From Bacteroidales bacterium (GTDB taxonomy: Bacteria > Bacteroidota > Bacteroidia > Bacteroidales > VadinHA17): DNA of 8,337 nucleotides. A model generated the notes under the pieces. The model did no database searches, was not told the origin of the DNA, and was given only the letters and a program-made list of their open reading frames with translations. The stretch spans positions 1 to 8,337 of the forward strand of contig WFRO01000433.1 in NCBI GenBank assembly GCA_015486475.1. The letters run 5' to 3'. How positions within the stretch are numbered: the stretch's first letter is position 1; every line of letters starts with the position of its first letter. Both the position numbers and the translations under genes were made by a program. Of this stretch, positions 1-6,571 are shown piece after piece.

Positions 1-342
1 CAGGTCAAGTGGCAGATCGACATCAGCAACCATGGCGATGCCGACCAGGCTTTCCGCGAAGTGGTATTCCTCAATTACAAAGTCAGTGAAAAGATCATCC
101 TGTCAGCGATCGCCGGCTTTATCTATCGCTGGCGCGAAAACTGGAACGGCTTCCAGTATATACGTTTCGGACCCGGTATCTCGTACATCTTCGACGAAAA
201 GCACATTCTCAATTTTACCTATTTTGTCGGTGCGGAGAACCGTGAAGGACAGTGGAGCTGGGCCGGCATTCCCTCGATCCAGCTGCTGATCAACGTGAGC
301 ATGCAGTACCGCTACAAGCCGGCTTATTATATCGAGTTCTGA
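1..342 (+). CDS. Predicted outer-membrane beta-barrel protein, C-terminal fragment (5' end outside window)
   Basis: The reading frame is open from the first base to a TGA at 340-342, giving the last 113 residues of a longer protein. No start codon is assigned because the gene begins upstream; internal ATG/GTG codons such as GTG at 61 lie inside the continuous frame. The sequence alternates short polar turns with strands rich in Tyr, Phe, Trp and Ile, for example FIYRWRENWNGF and YIFDEKHILNFTYFVG, and ends in a terminal Phe (YYIEF). That pattern and the terminal aromatic residue are typical of outer-membrane barrels. It may resemble the small barrels annotated as DUF2490, but I cannot assign a family firmly. 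It converges on the hexosaminidase gene with only 29 bp between the two stop codons, and I see no clear terminator there. Function is unknown. Confidence 0.7.
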   Translation, partial: QVKWQIDISNHGDADQAFREVVFLNYKVSEKIILSAIAGFIYRWRENWNGFQYIRFGPGISYIFDEKHILNFTYFVGAENREGQWSWAGIPSIQLLINVSMQYRYKPAYYIEF

Positions 343-371
343 GTATAAGTTACACAGAGCCTGATCTTTGT

Positions 372-3300
372 TTATTGTTTCACAAAGAGTTTTTGGCGAT
401 AGTACTCACCCCGCGCCACCTCCAGAATATAACTTCCGGGAGACAGGTGTGAAAGGGAGAGCGTTTTGTTCAGTGCTGCACCTCCCGGTATCTCTTCCCG
501 GTAAAGGAGGTTACCGTATATATTATAAACAGATACACGTATAACACCTGTGCCGGGTAAGACCATGGAGACCCGGAAGTTTCCGTCGTTTGGATTAGGC
601 ATGACCGTTAGTCCCCCCTGCCGGCGGGGTGTGTCCCAAAAGGTCGCCACATCCGAAACCCGCCACATCTCACCGATACAGCCGTAAAGCATCAGACTCA
701 GATAATCCGTATAACGCGTATCAGAAAGCATATTCACCACCATGGCGGTATAGTTGTCGTTCCTGCATGAATTTTCCAGGACACTCCCCTCCTTTTCCTC
801 TGTTTTCAGATAATAGACGAGTCCTTCTTCCGTGCCGCTCAACCGCATCTGACGGTATGCCTGTACCTCTGCCCGTGACAAAGGCCTGTTCCACACGCTC
901 ACTTCTGTGAACGCCATATCGGGGTTGGCAGAAACCTGACCAAACGTAAAGGGAAATGGTACGTTAGTGGTCTTTTCAGGGATGGTCCCGGTGTAGGACA
1001 ACGGCATTTCCTCCCCGTCAATATATATTTTCAGGCGCTCAGCGTTGTCCCGGCCGTTGCCGTCATAGACAAAAGCCAGGTGATGCCAGCCCTCAGCAGG
1101 GATAGCCCCGGCAGCGGTCACGCCATAGCTGTTGGTACCCCGGGCCACCTCAAAATAGATCTTTCCATCAGCCAGTTCAACGGCAGTCCTGTTACTATTG
1201 GTCAGTGTCTTGGAGAAAAGCTTGTTCCAGGTATCATAGTCATGGATATTGAACCACCCTGCAACGGAAAAAGCCGTAGCATCATTAAGAAAGTCGCTGT
1301 CATCCAACCTGGCATACGTCTTACCCACAATGTGCACGGCCCCTCTTTTGCTCACCTGTGAAGCACCCGCCACATGATATCCCCGGGTCTCGGCTCCCTG
1401 CGGCGGCCGGAATGTATCACCGGCAGCCACCAGGGTGCTATCCTGATCATACCATAACCATCCGTCCGCATCTCCACTCGCGACCCATACAGCAGCCGTG
1501 GTATCCACCTGTGGTTCTCCGGGGGGTGTGCGGAAAAGCACCTCGGTAGATACACACTTCGTCTCTCCCAGAAACTCCACATAACATTTGTACGTCCCAT
1601 TCTTTTGCACTACAAGGCTGTCGGTGGTAGAATTAGACTCATCGTTCCAGTAGTAGGAATTCGCCGGCACATCCACCTTCAGCACCAGGGGGGCATCGTC
1701 GCTACAGGTAACGACCGCCCGTGGCAAAACATGTGAAGGAAAGACCAGCTTCCGGGCATTATAATCGAGTCTTTCAAAACGGTCATATTGTGAATACACT
1801 CTCCTGTAGAAAGTATTGTAATCATCACTGTTTGCCGTCCATCCGATCTCAGCCAGGGCCAAAAGGCGGGGAAGGATCATATATTCGGCATGATCTTCTT
1901 CGGAGATCCATTCAGTCCAGAGACAGCCATGAGGCCCCAGGATATGTTCCTGTTGCGGAGTGGTCAGTCCTGCAGGCATCGGATCATAATAGTACACTTC
2001 CTGCAGGGTAATGGGGGTCCTCCCCTGTCCCGGCGGTTCTTCCGGCAGGTCTGTATTGGGTTTATTGAGATAAAGCTTCGAACTAGTGGACATCACGGCA
2101 TCATGTCCTGCGCGGACAGCGGTCACGGCAGCACCCTCACCAAGCCATGACATCACGGTAGCATGGGCCGGCACCCCCCCGTAGGTGATCTCGCTCCAGC
2201 CGATCCATTGCTTGTTCTTGGTGGCCAGAAAATTCCCCACCCTTTCCATGAACCAGCGCTGCAGTTCCTCTTCGTTGGCCAATCCCTCCTCAGCCATACG
2301 GGCCTGACAGTCGCGGCATTGCTTCCACTGTGTCTTAATAGCCTCATCCCCTCCCAGGTGGATATAAGTACCGGGGAACAGATCGACCACCTCACTGAGC
2401 ACATCCTCGATGAACTGGAAAGTGGCTTCCTTGCCGGCACAGAAGATATGAGAGGAGATCCCGGCGCCGCAACGCACGCTGAAAGGCCCCCCGTGATCGT
2501 TCTCTCCATCCGTGCAGGAGAGCTCAGGGTAGGCCGCCAGCACCTCGATGGTATGCCCCGGCATTTCGATCTCCGGGATGATCATAATATGCAAGCTGTC
2601 GGCATAATGAACGATGTCACGGATCTGCTCCTGGGTGTAATAACCTCCGTATTTCACGCCGTTACAGGTGCGCCAGGCAGCAATACTCTGGAGCTTGGGT
2701 TTGCTTTTGATCTCGATACGCCATCCCTGGTCATCGGTAAGATGCCAGTGAAAACGGTTCAGCTTGTTCATTGCCATGATGTCAAGATATTCTTTGACAA
2801 AATCCACACTGAAGAAATGGCGGGAAACGTCCAGGTGCATACCCCGCCAGGAATAACGGGGATGATCTGTGATCTCAACATATGGCACATCCCATACCAC
2901 CCCGGTGATCTGGCTGGAAGACTCTATGGCTGCCGGTAACAGTTGCCGGAGGGTCTGGAACCCGTAAAAAATACCGGCACATGTGTTGGCCTCAATACGG
3001 ATGCCTGCCCCGCCGGCCTGCAGACGGTATCCTTCCGTACCCAGGGTATCATCAGGGTCCTGTAGCAGAGCAAGAGATATGTTGCCGGCAGGATCCCCTC
3101 CCGTGATCACCTGCAGGGGATAACCTGTGGCACGGCGGAGGAAAGATGCCACCTTTTCCCCCTCATTACGGGTAGAATCATCCACCATGATCTGCGTAGA
3201 GGCAGTGATCACAAAACGATGGGAAGTATCGATCACCATCTTTTGCGGAAGGGGAATGACTGCTCCGCGCAGCGGCGGTTGCTGCGCTATGCTCTTCCGC

Positions 3301-4403
3301 ACAACACGGTGACCGGGAGGATCTTCCTCTTCCGGGATAAGTGTCTTCCCTTCTACCACCGCCTCCCTGAAGGTAGCATCGAGCACAGTGCCCTCCGCTG
3401 CATGATCATCCACATCGCAGGCCAGCCAGAAATAGTTGTCGCCGGGAAGGAGATCGACCGTACCGGAGAAGGTGATCCTCCCCATGGCGGCTTTCACCTT
3501 CTCCCCGAAAAGTACATTTGCAGCAAACGCCGGGTCATTGCCCGTCGAAAATACTGCCTCACTGTCCAGGGCAGCTATATCCGACGTACCTGAGAGATCG
3601 AAAGATAGATCCGTGACCTGCAAAGGATCGGTCACCCCTTCCACGGAGAAAATGATCCTGAGCAGGTCCTGCTCCCTGCTGCCGGGAAGTACGAAATACT
3701 CGTTGTAATTCTCAACCGTGACCTGCACGATCTTCATTTCCGGAAGGGTGGTCGTAAATTCACTGTTATTGTTGATCACATATTCCGCACCATAAATGGT
3801 TCCTGGCACATGGGAGGGAGAAAGGTCCGTAGCCGGATCTCTGCGGTCATCAAAATAATAATATCCGATAAGTCCGGGAGCATTGACATCTACAGAATGG
3901 CCCATATTATCCATGATCTCCTCCGCACTGCGCACACCCTTCCACAGCCTTACCTCATCCATGATCACCCGTGGGGTCTCATTGGCCATGGCCAACGACC
4001 GCAGGGGCATAGGTGTCGCATGGTCCATCTCGTCTTTCAGTTCCCCATTGACAAATAGCCTGGTTTTAGCACCATCACATACCATGGCAATATGAGTCCA
4101 TTGCTCTAAAGGTACCACATAGTTAAAAGCCCAGTCGGCCACACCTTTGTGTGTCAGGCCGATCTTATGGCCATTGTTCCAGGATTCCAACATGATCTTG
4201 GAGGAAGGCCCGTTCATCAGGGTGGAATAATTTTTTTCCGCATACCGGTACAACCAGAACTCAGCGGTCCAGCTCCCGTCAAGCTCATTCCGGCCCAGAT
4301 CAACATACTGTCCATTGGCAGTGAACTTCAGGGCATAATTGTCCTCTCCGGTCACTTTTGTTTGAAGAAACAAGAAGAACGAAAGAAAGATTAAATACTT
4401 CAT
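372..4403 (-). CDS. Multidomain secreted beta-N-acetylhexosaminidase (GH20) with two LamG modules and type IX sorting domain
   Basis: Hydrolyses terminal beta-linked GlcNAc/GalNAc from glycans (GH20, substrate-assisted mechanism). The 1343-residue protein starts with a signal peptide (about 1-19, MKYLIFLSFFLFLQ). A LamG/concanavalin-like module follows (about 22-212), then a domain resembling the BNR-associated N-terminal domain of sialidases (about 222-370), a GH20b-type domain (about 380-508) and the GH20 barrel (about 512-860). Visible GH20 motifs are WRGMHLDVSRHF (519-530), HWHLTDDQGWR (552-562), PEIEMPGH (610-617), the catalytic pair D686-E687 in HLGGDEA, W736, W753 and LWTE (828-831). 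After it come an Ig/PKD-like segment (about 895-960), a CHU_C-associated Ig-like segment (about 968-1002), a second LamG (about 1024-1200) and a Por-type sorting domain (about 1262-1343; PNPNDGNF, SPGSYILEV, KLFVKQ). The protein should therefore cross the outer membrane by T9SS and be released or surface-attached. It is far longer than a typical 500-800-residue GH20. It lies 45 bp downstream of the C45 hydrolase gene, probably in one operon. Its only odd catalytic-site feature is YLN (778-780) where YLD/YFD is usual. Natural substrate is not determinable. Confidence 0.95.
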   Translation of the reverse strand: MKYLIFLSFFLFLQTKVTGEDNYALKFTANGQYVDLGRNELDGSWTAEFWLYRYAEKNYSTLMNGPSSKIMLESWNNGHKIGLTHKGVADWAFNYVVPLEQWTHIAMVCDGAKTRLFVNGELKDEMDHATPMPLRSLAMANETPRVIMDEVRLWKGVRSAEEIMDNMGHSVDVNAPGLIGYYYFDDRRDPATDLSPSHVPGTIYGAEYVINNNSEFTTTLPEMKIVQVTVENYNEYFVLPGSREQDLLRIIFSVEGVTDPLQVTDLSFDLSGTSDIAALDSEAVFSTGNDPAFAANVLFGEKVKAAMGRITFSGTVDLLPGDNYFWLACDVDDHAAEGTVLDATFREAVVEGKTLIPEEEDPPGHRVVRKSIAQQPPLRGAVIPLPQKMVIDTSHRFVITASTQIMVDDSTRNEGEKVASFLRRATGYPLQVITGGDPAGNISLALLQDPDDTLGTEGYRLQAGGAGIRIEANTCAGIFYGFQTLRQLLPAAIESSSQITGVVWDVPYVEITDHPRYSWRGMHLDVSRHFFSVDFVKEYLDIMAMNKLNRFHWHLTDDQGWRIEIKSKPKLQSIAAWRTCNGVKYGGYYTQEQIRDIVHYADSLHIMIIPEIEMPGHTIEVLAAYPELSCTDGENDHGGPFSVRCGAGISSHIFCAGKEATFQFIEDVLSEVVDLFPGTYIHLGGDEAIKTQWKQCRDCQARMAEEGLANEEELQRWFMERVGNFLATKNKQWIGWSEITYGGVPAHATVMSWLGEGAAVTAVRAGHDAVMSTSSKLYLNKPNTDLPEEPPGQGRTPITLQEVYYYDPMPAGLTTPQQEHILGPHGCLWTEWISEEDHAEYMILPRLLALAEIGWTANSDDYNTFYRRVYSQYDRFERLDYNARKLVFPSHVLPRAVVTCSDDAPLVLKVDVPANSYYWNDESNSTTDSLVVQKNGTYKCYVEFLGETKCVSTEVLFRTPPGEPQVDTTAAVWVASGDADGWLWYDQDSTLVAAGDTFRPPQGAETRGYHVAGASQVSKRGAVHIVGKTYARLDDSDFLNDATAFSVAGWFNIHDYDTWNKLFSKTLTNSNRTAVELADGKIYFEVARGTNSYGVTAAGAIPAEGWHHLAFVYDGNGRDNAERLKIYIDGEEMPLSYTGTIPEKTTNVPFPFTFGQVSANPDMAFTEVSVWNRPLSRAEVQAYRQMRLSGTEEGLVYYLKTEEKEGSVLENSCRNDNYTAMVVNMLSDTRYTDYLSLMLYGCIGEMWRVSDVATFWDTPRRQGGLTVMPNPNDGNFRVSMVLPGTGVIRVSVYNIYGNLLYREEIPGGAALNKTLSLSHLSPGSYILEVARGEYYRQKLFVKQ

Positions 4404-4448
4404 GATTTAGATAAATTTCAGGAACTCATCTACCTCCCGAGATTAGCT

Positions 4449-5594
4449 TCAATATGTCAGATACTCCTTCAGATCGATATGAACATATTTCTGCAGGGCT
4501 GCATCTTCGTTGCCGTTGGCATAGGCCACCCACAGGTCCAGGGTGGAGGCATCGTACACCACATCCATCAGGTTACTTCCCTCATCGGCCACTAATTTAG
4601 AAAGACCGATCATCTTATCGGGATCGAACTCCCCATAATTGGCTTTGATATAACCGGCAGCATCGTCATCTTCCATGGTATGGTATACCACGCCACTGAA
4701 AATATCCGGGGCCATGGGATCCGTGGGATCATTATCATGCCAGATGGTAAGTGGCGGATCATCGGGGGCATTCACAGCCACCTTGGCACCGGCGCCCCCG
4801 CCGTTGCCATCGGCAAAATAAAGACAGTACCTTTTGATGAGTTTCTCCTTCTGCAGGGTGCCCAGTATATCATCCAGCGAGGAGGCATCATACATCATCT
4901 GCCGGAAAAGGAACGAAAAATGAGCTCCTTTCACGTTATAGGGATACTCTGATGATTTTGAACGTCCCTTTTCTCCAAAGACCAGATGATTGGCACTCAT
5001 ACCTGTGTGCGAGGCAATATATCCGGCAAAAGTAACATTGGCATGGGGAGTCCCTTCGTCGGGCAGGTACACGACCACCACAGGATAGTCCTGCAGGCCG
5101 GCATCCATGGTGTAGTCCAGGTTCCTTAGCTGGTAAACATGCCCGTCGGCCGTGGCCGGCCCCCAGGTCACCACACCACTGCAGGCATAGGGAGAAACCA
5201 CCGGCACCATGTGAGCCATCTGTATATCCTCCAGCGAGACACCGCTGCCCTCTGCCATGCCTTCCATCTCCTGTATGATCCGCTCGTCAATATAAGGGGA
5301 GTTGTCCAGCCAGGCTCCTTTCAGTAACCAATCCACATTAACCTCACTGCCATACTCCTCCCGCACAGCATCCATAAAACCGGTCAGACTTTGTCGGATG
5401 TCATCCGCGAGCAACGTGCCCAACTGCTTCCCCATTTCATAAGGAGTTCCTTTCACCACTACCACTTTGACCGCATCTTTGCCGGTACCCACCGTGTCCA
5501 CCAGACCCTCAAAGGGTTGCGTCTCTTTTTTCGTGGAACATGCTCCCGAAACCAGCAGGAGCGCAAATAAAAACAATAAGGATATTTTTCTCAT
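4449..5594 (-). CDS. C45 family Ntn-hydrolase lipoprotein (acyl-CoA:6-APA acyltransferase-like amide hydrolase)
   Basis: A 381-residue protein with a lipoprotein-type signal: MRKISLLFLFALLLVSGAC, with lipid-attachment Cys19. The -3 position is Ser, not the usual Leu, which the looser Bacteroidota lipobox tolerates. The segment after Cys (STKKETQ) is not a clear acidic surface-export signal, so a periplasm-facing location is the simpler guess. The family is shown by KGTPYEMGKQLG (about 48-59) and by the nucleophile region ACSGVVTWGPATADG followed by LRNLDY (about 137-161). Cys138 would be freed by autocleavage and would attack amide bonds, as in peptidase family C45 and penicillin acyltransferase; acid ceramidase/NAAA and bile-salt hydrolases share the fold. 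I chose ATG at 5594, which gives a clean basic n-region; a GTG nine bases upstream (5603) would add only three residues. A -7-like box, GATCTTTG, lies on the minus strand at 5637-5630, about 30 nt before the start. The hexosaminidase gene follows after 45 bp, so co-transcription is likely. Substrate is unknown; N-acyl amides or amide-linked lipids are possible. Confidence 0.85.
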   Translation of the reverse strand: MRKISLLFLFALLLVSGACSTKKETQPFEGLVDTVGTGKDAVKVVVVKGTPYEMGKQLGTLLADDIRQSLTGFMDAVREEYGSEVNVDWLLKGAWLDNSPYIDERIIQEMEGMAEGSGVSLEDIQMAHMVPVVSPYACSGVVTWGPATADGHVYQLRNLDYTMDAGLQDYPVVVVYLPDEGTPHANVTFAGYIASHTGMSANHLVFGEKGRSKSSEYPYNVKGAHFSFLFRQMMYDASSLDDILGTLQKEKLIKRYCLYFADGNGGGAGAKVAVNAPDDPPLTIWHDNDPTDPMAPDIFSGVVYHTMEDDDAAGYIKANYGEFDPDKMIGLSKLVADEGSNLMDVVYDASTLDLWVAYANGNEDAALQKYVHIDLKEYLTY

Positions 5595-5639
5595 TTCGAT
5601 CACTTTAGAATTTTAAGTTTTGCAGAGGGCAAAGATCGC

Positions 5640-5668
5640 AAAAAAACAGTGCTCCTGCACAGGCAGGA
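5640..5668 (-). promoter_or_regulatory. Leader hairpins plus T-run, attenuator-like, upstream of the C45 gene
   Basis: Read on the minus strand, TCCTGC-CTGT-GCAGGA forms a perfect 6-bp stem (5668-5653). An overlapping alternative stem, GTGC-AGGA-GCAC (5660-5649), ends two bases before seven consecutive T residues (5646-5640). The two stems share bases and cannot form together, and the second plus the T-run has the outline of a weak intrinsic terminator. It lies 46 nt before the ATG of the C45 hydrolase. The stem next to the T-run is only 4 bp, so this may be chance. It could act only if transcription begins further upstream. Confidence 0.25.
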
Positions 5669-5847
5669 AAAGAAATATATTTTTCCCACCGGGAACGCAT
5701 ACCTGCGAACAAGAAAAATCGCCGGAATAAAGGTAATTTTGTGTAAACCCAAAATCTGTAATAGAAAAATAAAATGTGAGAGGGGGAGGGGAAGAATGGA
5801 AGAAAGGAATACTGGAAAAATGGGAGGATTTTTGGGCTTGAAGTTAA

Positions 5848-5874
5848 ATGTCGTATGTTGCAAACATACGACAT
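5848..5874. promoter_or_regulatory. Perfect 12-bp-arm palindrome, candidate operator overlapping a minus-strand -7 box
   Basis: The left arm ATGTCGTATGTT (5848-5859) and right arm AACATACGACAT (5863-5874) are exact reverse complements around a 3-base centre, GCA. No T-run follows on either strand, so an intrinsic terminator is unlikely. On the minus strand the palindrome contains TATGTTTG (5868-5861), an exact match to the Bacteroidota -7 consensus TAnnTTTG. I see no good -33 TTTG at the expected distance. An operator for a dimeric regulator that covers a promoter of the C45/hexosaminidase operon is the favoured reading; it would imply a leader of roughly 260 nt. A structured RNA or a repeat element are alternatives. 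Confidence 0.45.
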
Positions 5875-5978
5875 ATCAGATCACATACCGGAATTTATAT
5901 TTTTTCCCAGTATCATGTCAACCATAAAACAAGGCATTTTCAAGCTTGTCCCGCCCGCCCCCCTGACTACACAATAAG

Positions 5979-6018
5979 TTTGGAGTACTTGGAATACTCA
6001 GAATACTTGGAGTGTGGA
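5979..6018. repeat. Short imperfect tandem/inverted repeat of TTGGAGTACTT type
   Basis: The segment is built from variants of one short word: TTGGAGTACTT, GGAATACTC, GAATACTT, GGAGTG, GGAG. Translated, it gives the repetitive string EYLEYSEYLE, but no flanking gene supports coding. It is simple-sequence-like material at the left edge of the repeat mosaic. No function is apparent. Confidence 0.5.
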
Positions 6019-6025
6019 GTTGTTA

Positions 6026-6107
6026 GGCTGCTTCGCAGCTGAAATTAGCCCCGACTGCGTCGGGATGAAATTAGGTAGAAATTAGCTCGCTGCGCTCGCG
6101 AAATTAA
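6026..6107. repeat. GC-rich mini-hairpins separated by GAAATTAG boxes
   Basis: Four copies of GAAATTAG or GAAATTAA (6041-6048, 6067-6074, 6078-6085, 6100-6107) alternate with compact GC-rich units. The units are GCTGC-TTC-GCAGC (6027-6039), CCCGAC-TGC-GTCGGG (6050-6064) and GCTCGC-TGC-GCTCGC (6085-6099); the last is a direct repeat, not an inverted one. The first two are perfect short stems with 3-base loops. The regular box/hairpin alternation suggests a repeated intergenic element, similar in style to REP or MITE-like sequences. No transposase is nearby, and copy number cannot be judged from this window. Confidence 0.45.
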
Positions 6108-6180
6108 GTCGTCATTCATAGTAGATTTTAACTTTCTCCCTTCTTCGTCCTTCAAGCATCAAGCCCCGGCAAGCCATCGG

Positions 6181-6279
6181 CCGCCTTTGGCGGTTCCTGA
6201 GCCTGCCCGCCCGGATGAACATCCGTTCGGACGGGTCGAAGGGAGCCGACGGCGCTGCCGGGATCTCCGCTTTGCTCCG
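6181..6279. repeat. Cluster of short GC-rich hairpins
   Basis: Several compact inverted repeats occur in about 100 bp: CCGCC-TTT-GGCGG (6181-6193), CGGATG-AA-CATCCG (6212-6225), nested in a looser CCCGCCCGG...CGGACGGG pairing, and CGGC-GCT-GCCG (6250-6260). A direct pair of CTCCG (6265-6269, 6275-6279) follows. No T-run follows any stem, so they do not look like terminators. They share the 'short stem, three-base loop' style of the element at 6026-6107 and probably belong to the same mosaic. Confidence 0.4.
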
Positions 6280-6298
6280 ACATCGAGCTTCCTTTTTA

Positions 6299-6412
6299 CC
6301 TTTTGCCTTTTGCCTTTTGCCTTTCTTTGCGTTCATTGCGCAGATCTCTGCGGCCTCTGCGTGAAGACTTCCATTCAGAAATCAGAATTCAGGAATCAAA
6401 ATTCATCATTCC
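6299..6412. repeat. Period-7 tandem repeats flanking phased TGCG motifs
   Basis: About 3.7 copies of CCTTTTG run from 6299 to 6324. TGCG then recurs at 6328, 6337, 6349 and 6358, always at multiples of 3 bp, including the palindrome CGCAGA-TC-TCTGCG (6339-6352). From 6373 a second period-7 tract alternates ATTCAGA/AATCAGA-type units for about 5.7 copies, to 6412. From memory, similar strings (TTTGCCTTTTGCC, CTCTGCGTGAA, ATTCAGAATTCA) occur between genes in many environmental bacterial genomes, which suggests a dispersed non-coding element. No coding function is supported. Confidence 0.55.
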
Positions 6413-6435
6413 TTTTATGAGACCGAGGGGGCGCG

Positions 6436-6519
6436 TGGGGTTAAGGGTATATTGGGTGCGTCATTATCCGGTTGACATACCACTGGATCGGGGTTATTCG
6501 CTGCGCTAAGTTAACCCCA
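6436..6519. repeat. 9-bp inverted repeat TGGGGTTAA / TTAACCCCA
   Basis: TGGGGTTAA (6436-6444) and TTAACCCCA (6511-6519) are exact reverse complements enclosing 66 bp. A closer GGGGTTA (6490-6496) can pair with the same right arm (TAACCCC, 6512-6518) to make a local hairpin with a 15-base loop. That loop contains TCGCTGCGCT, a decamer also present at 6087-6096. These arms could be the ends of a small repeat element or a structured leader segment; no target-site duplication is obvious. Confidence 0.35.
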
Positions 6520-6571
6520 GCTAATACATTAGTTCAGCTAATTCATAACTTCCTAATGCGTAATCTGGGAT

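Noticed and set aside
343..371. Possible bidirectional terminator between the convergent barrel fragment and hexosaminidase genes
   Set aside because: Only weak pairing is visible in the 29-bp gap and there is no stable stem followed by a T-run, so no terminator is called.
2153..2509. 118-residue minus-strand frame overlapping the GH20 catalytic region
   Set aside because: It is an out-of-frame reading on the same strand within the intact hexosaminidase gene; there is no sign of a frameshift.
2163..2939. 258-residue open frame antisense to the hexosaminidase gene
   Set aside because: It lies fully opposite the GH20 core, which has clear motifs. The frame shows no recognisable domain or signal and is explained by GC-rich codon use on the other strand.
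5728..5753. TTTG plus TACCTTTA pair on the minus strand as a C45 promoter
   Set aside because: The spacing between the two boxes is 14 bp, shorter than the usual roughly 18-20 bp, and the -7 box has one mismatch. It is too weak to list as a feature.
5600..5874. Two overlapping minus-strand frames of 87 and 89 residues upstream of the C45 gene
   Set aside because: Both are rich in Phe, Pro, Leu and Ser because of the polypyrimidine strand. One begins inside the palindrome, and neither has a domain or a plausible ribosome site.
6112..6336. 74-residue basic minus-strand frame
   Set aside because: Its start reads through CCTTTTG tandem repeats (KGKRQKAKGKK) and the rest through hairpin-rich non-coding DNA, so composition alone explains it.
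6187..6509. Plus-strand frames of 77 and 68 residues in the repeat mosaic
   Set aside because: They translate period-7 and TGCG repeats in different frames without a signal, domain or leader; low-complexity artefacts.
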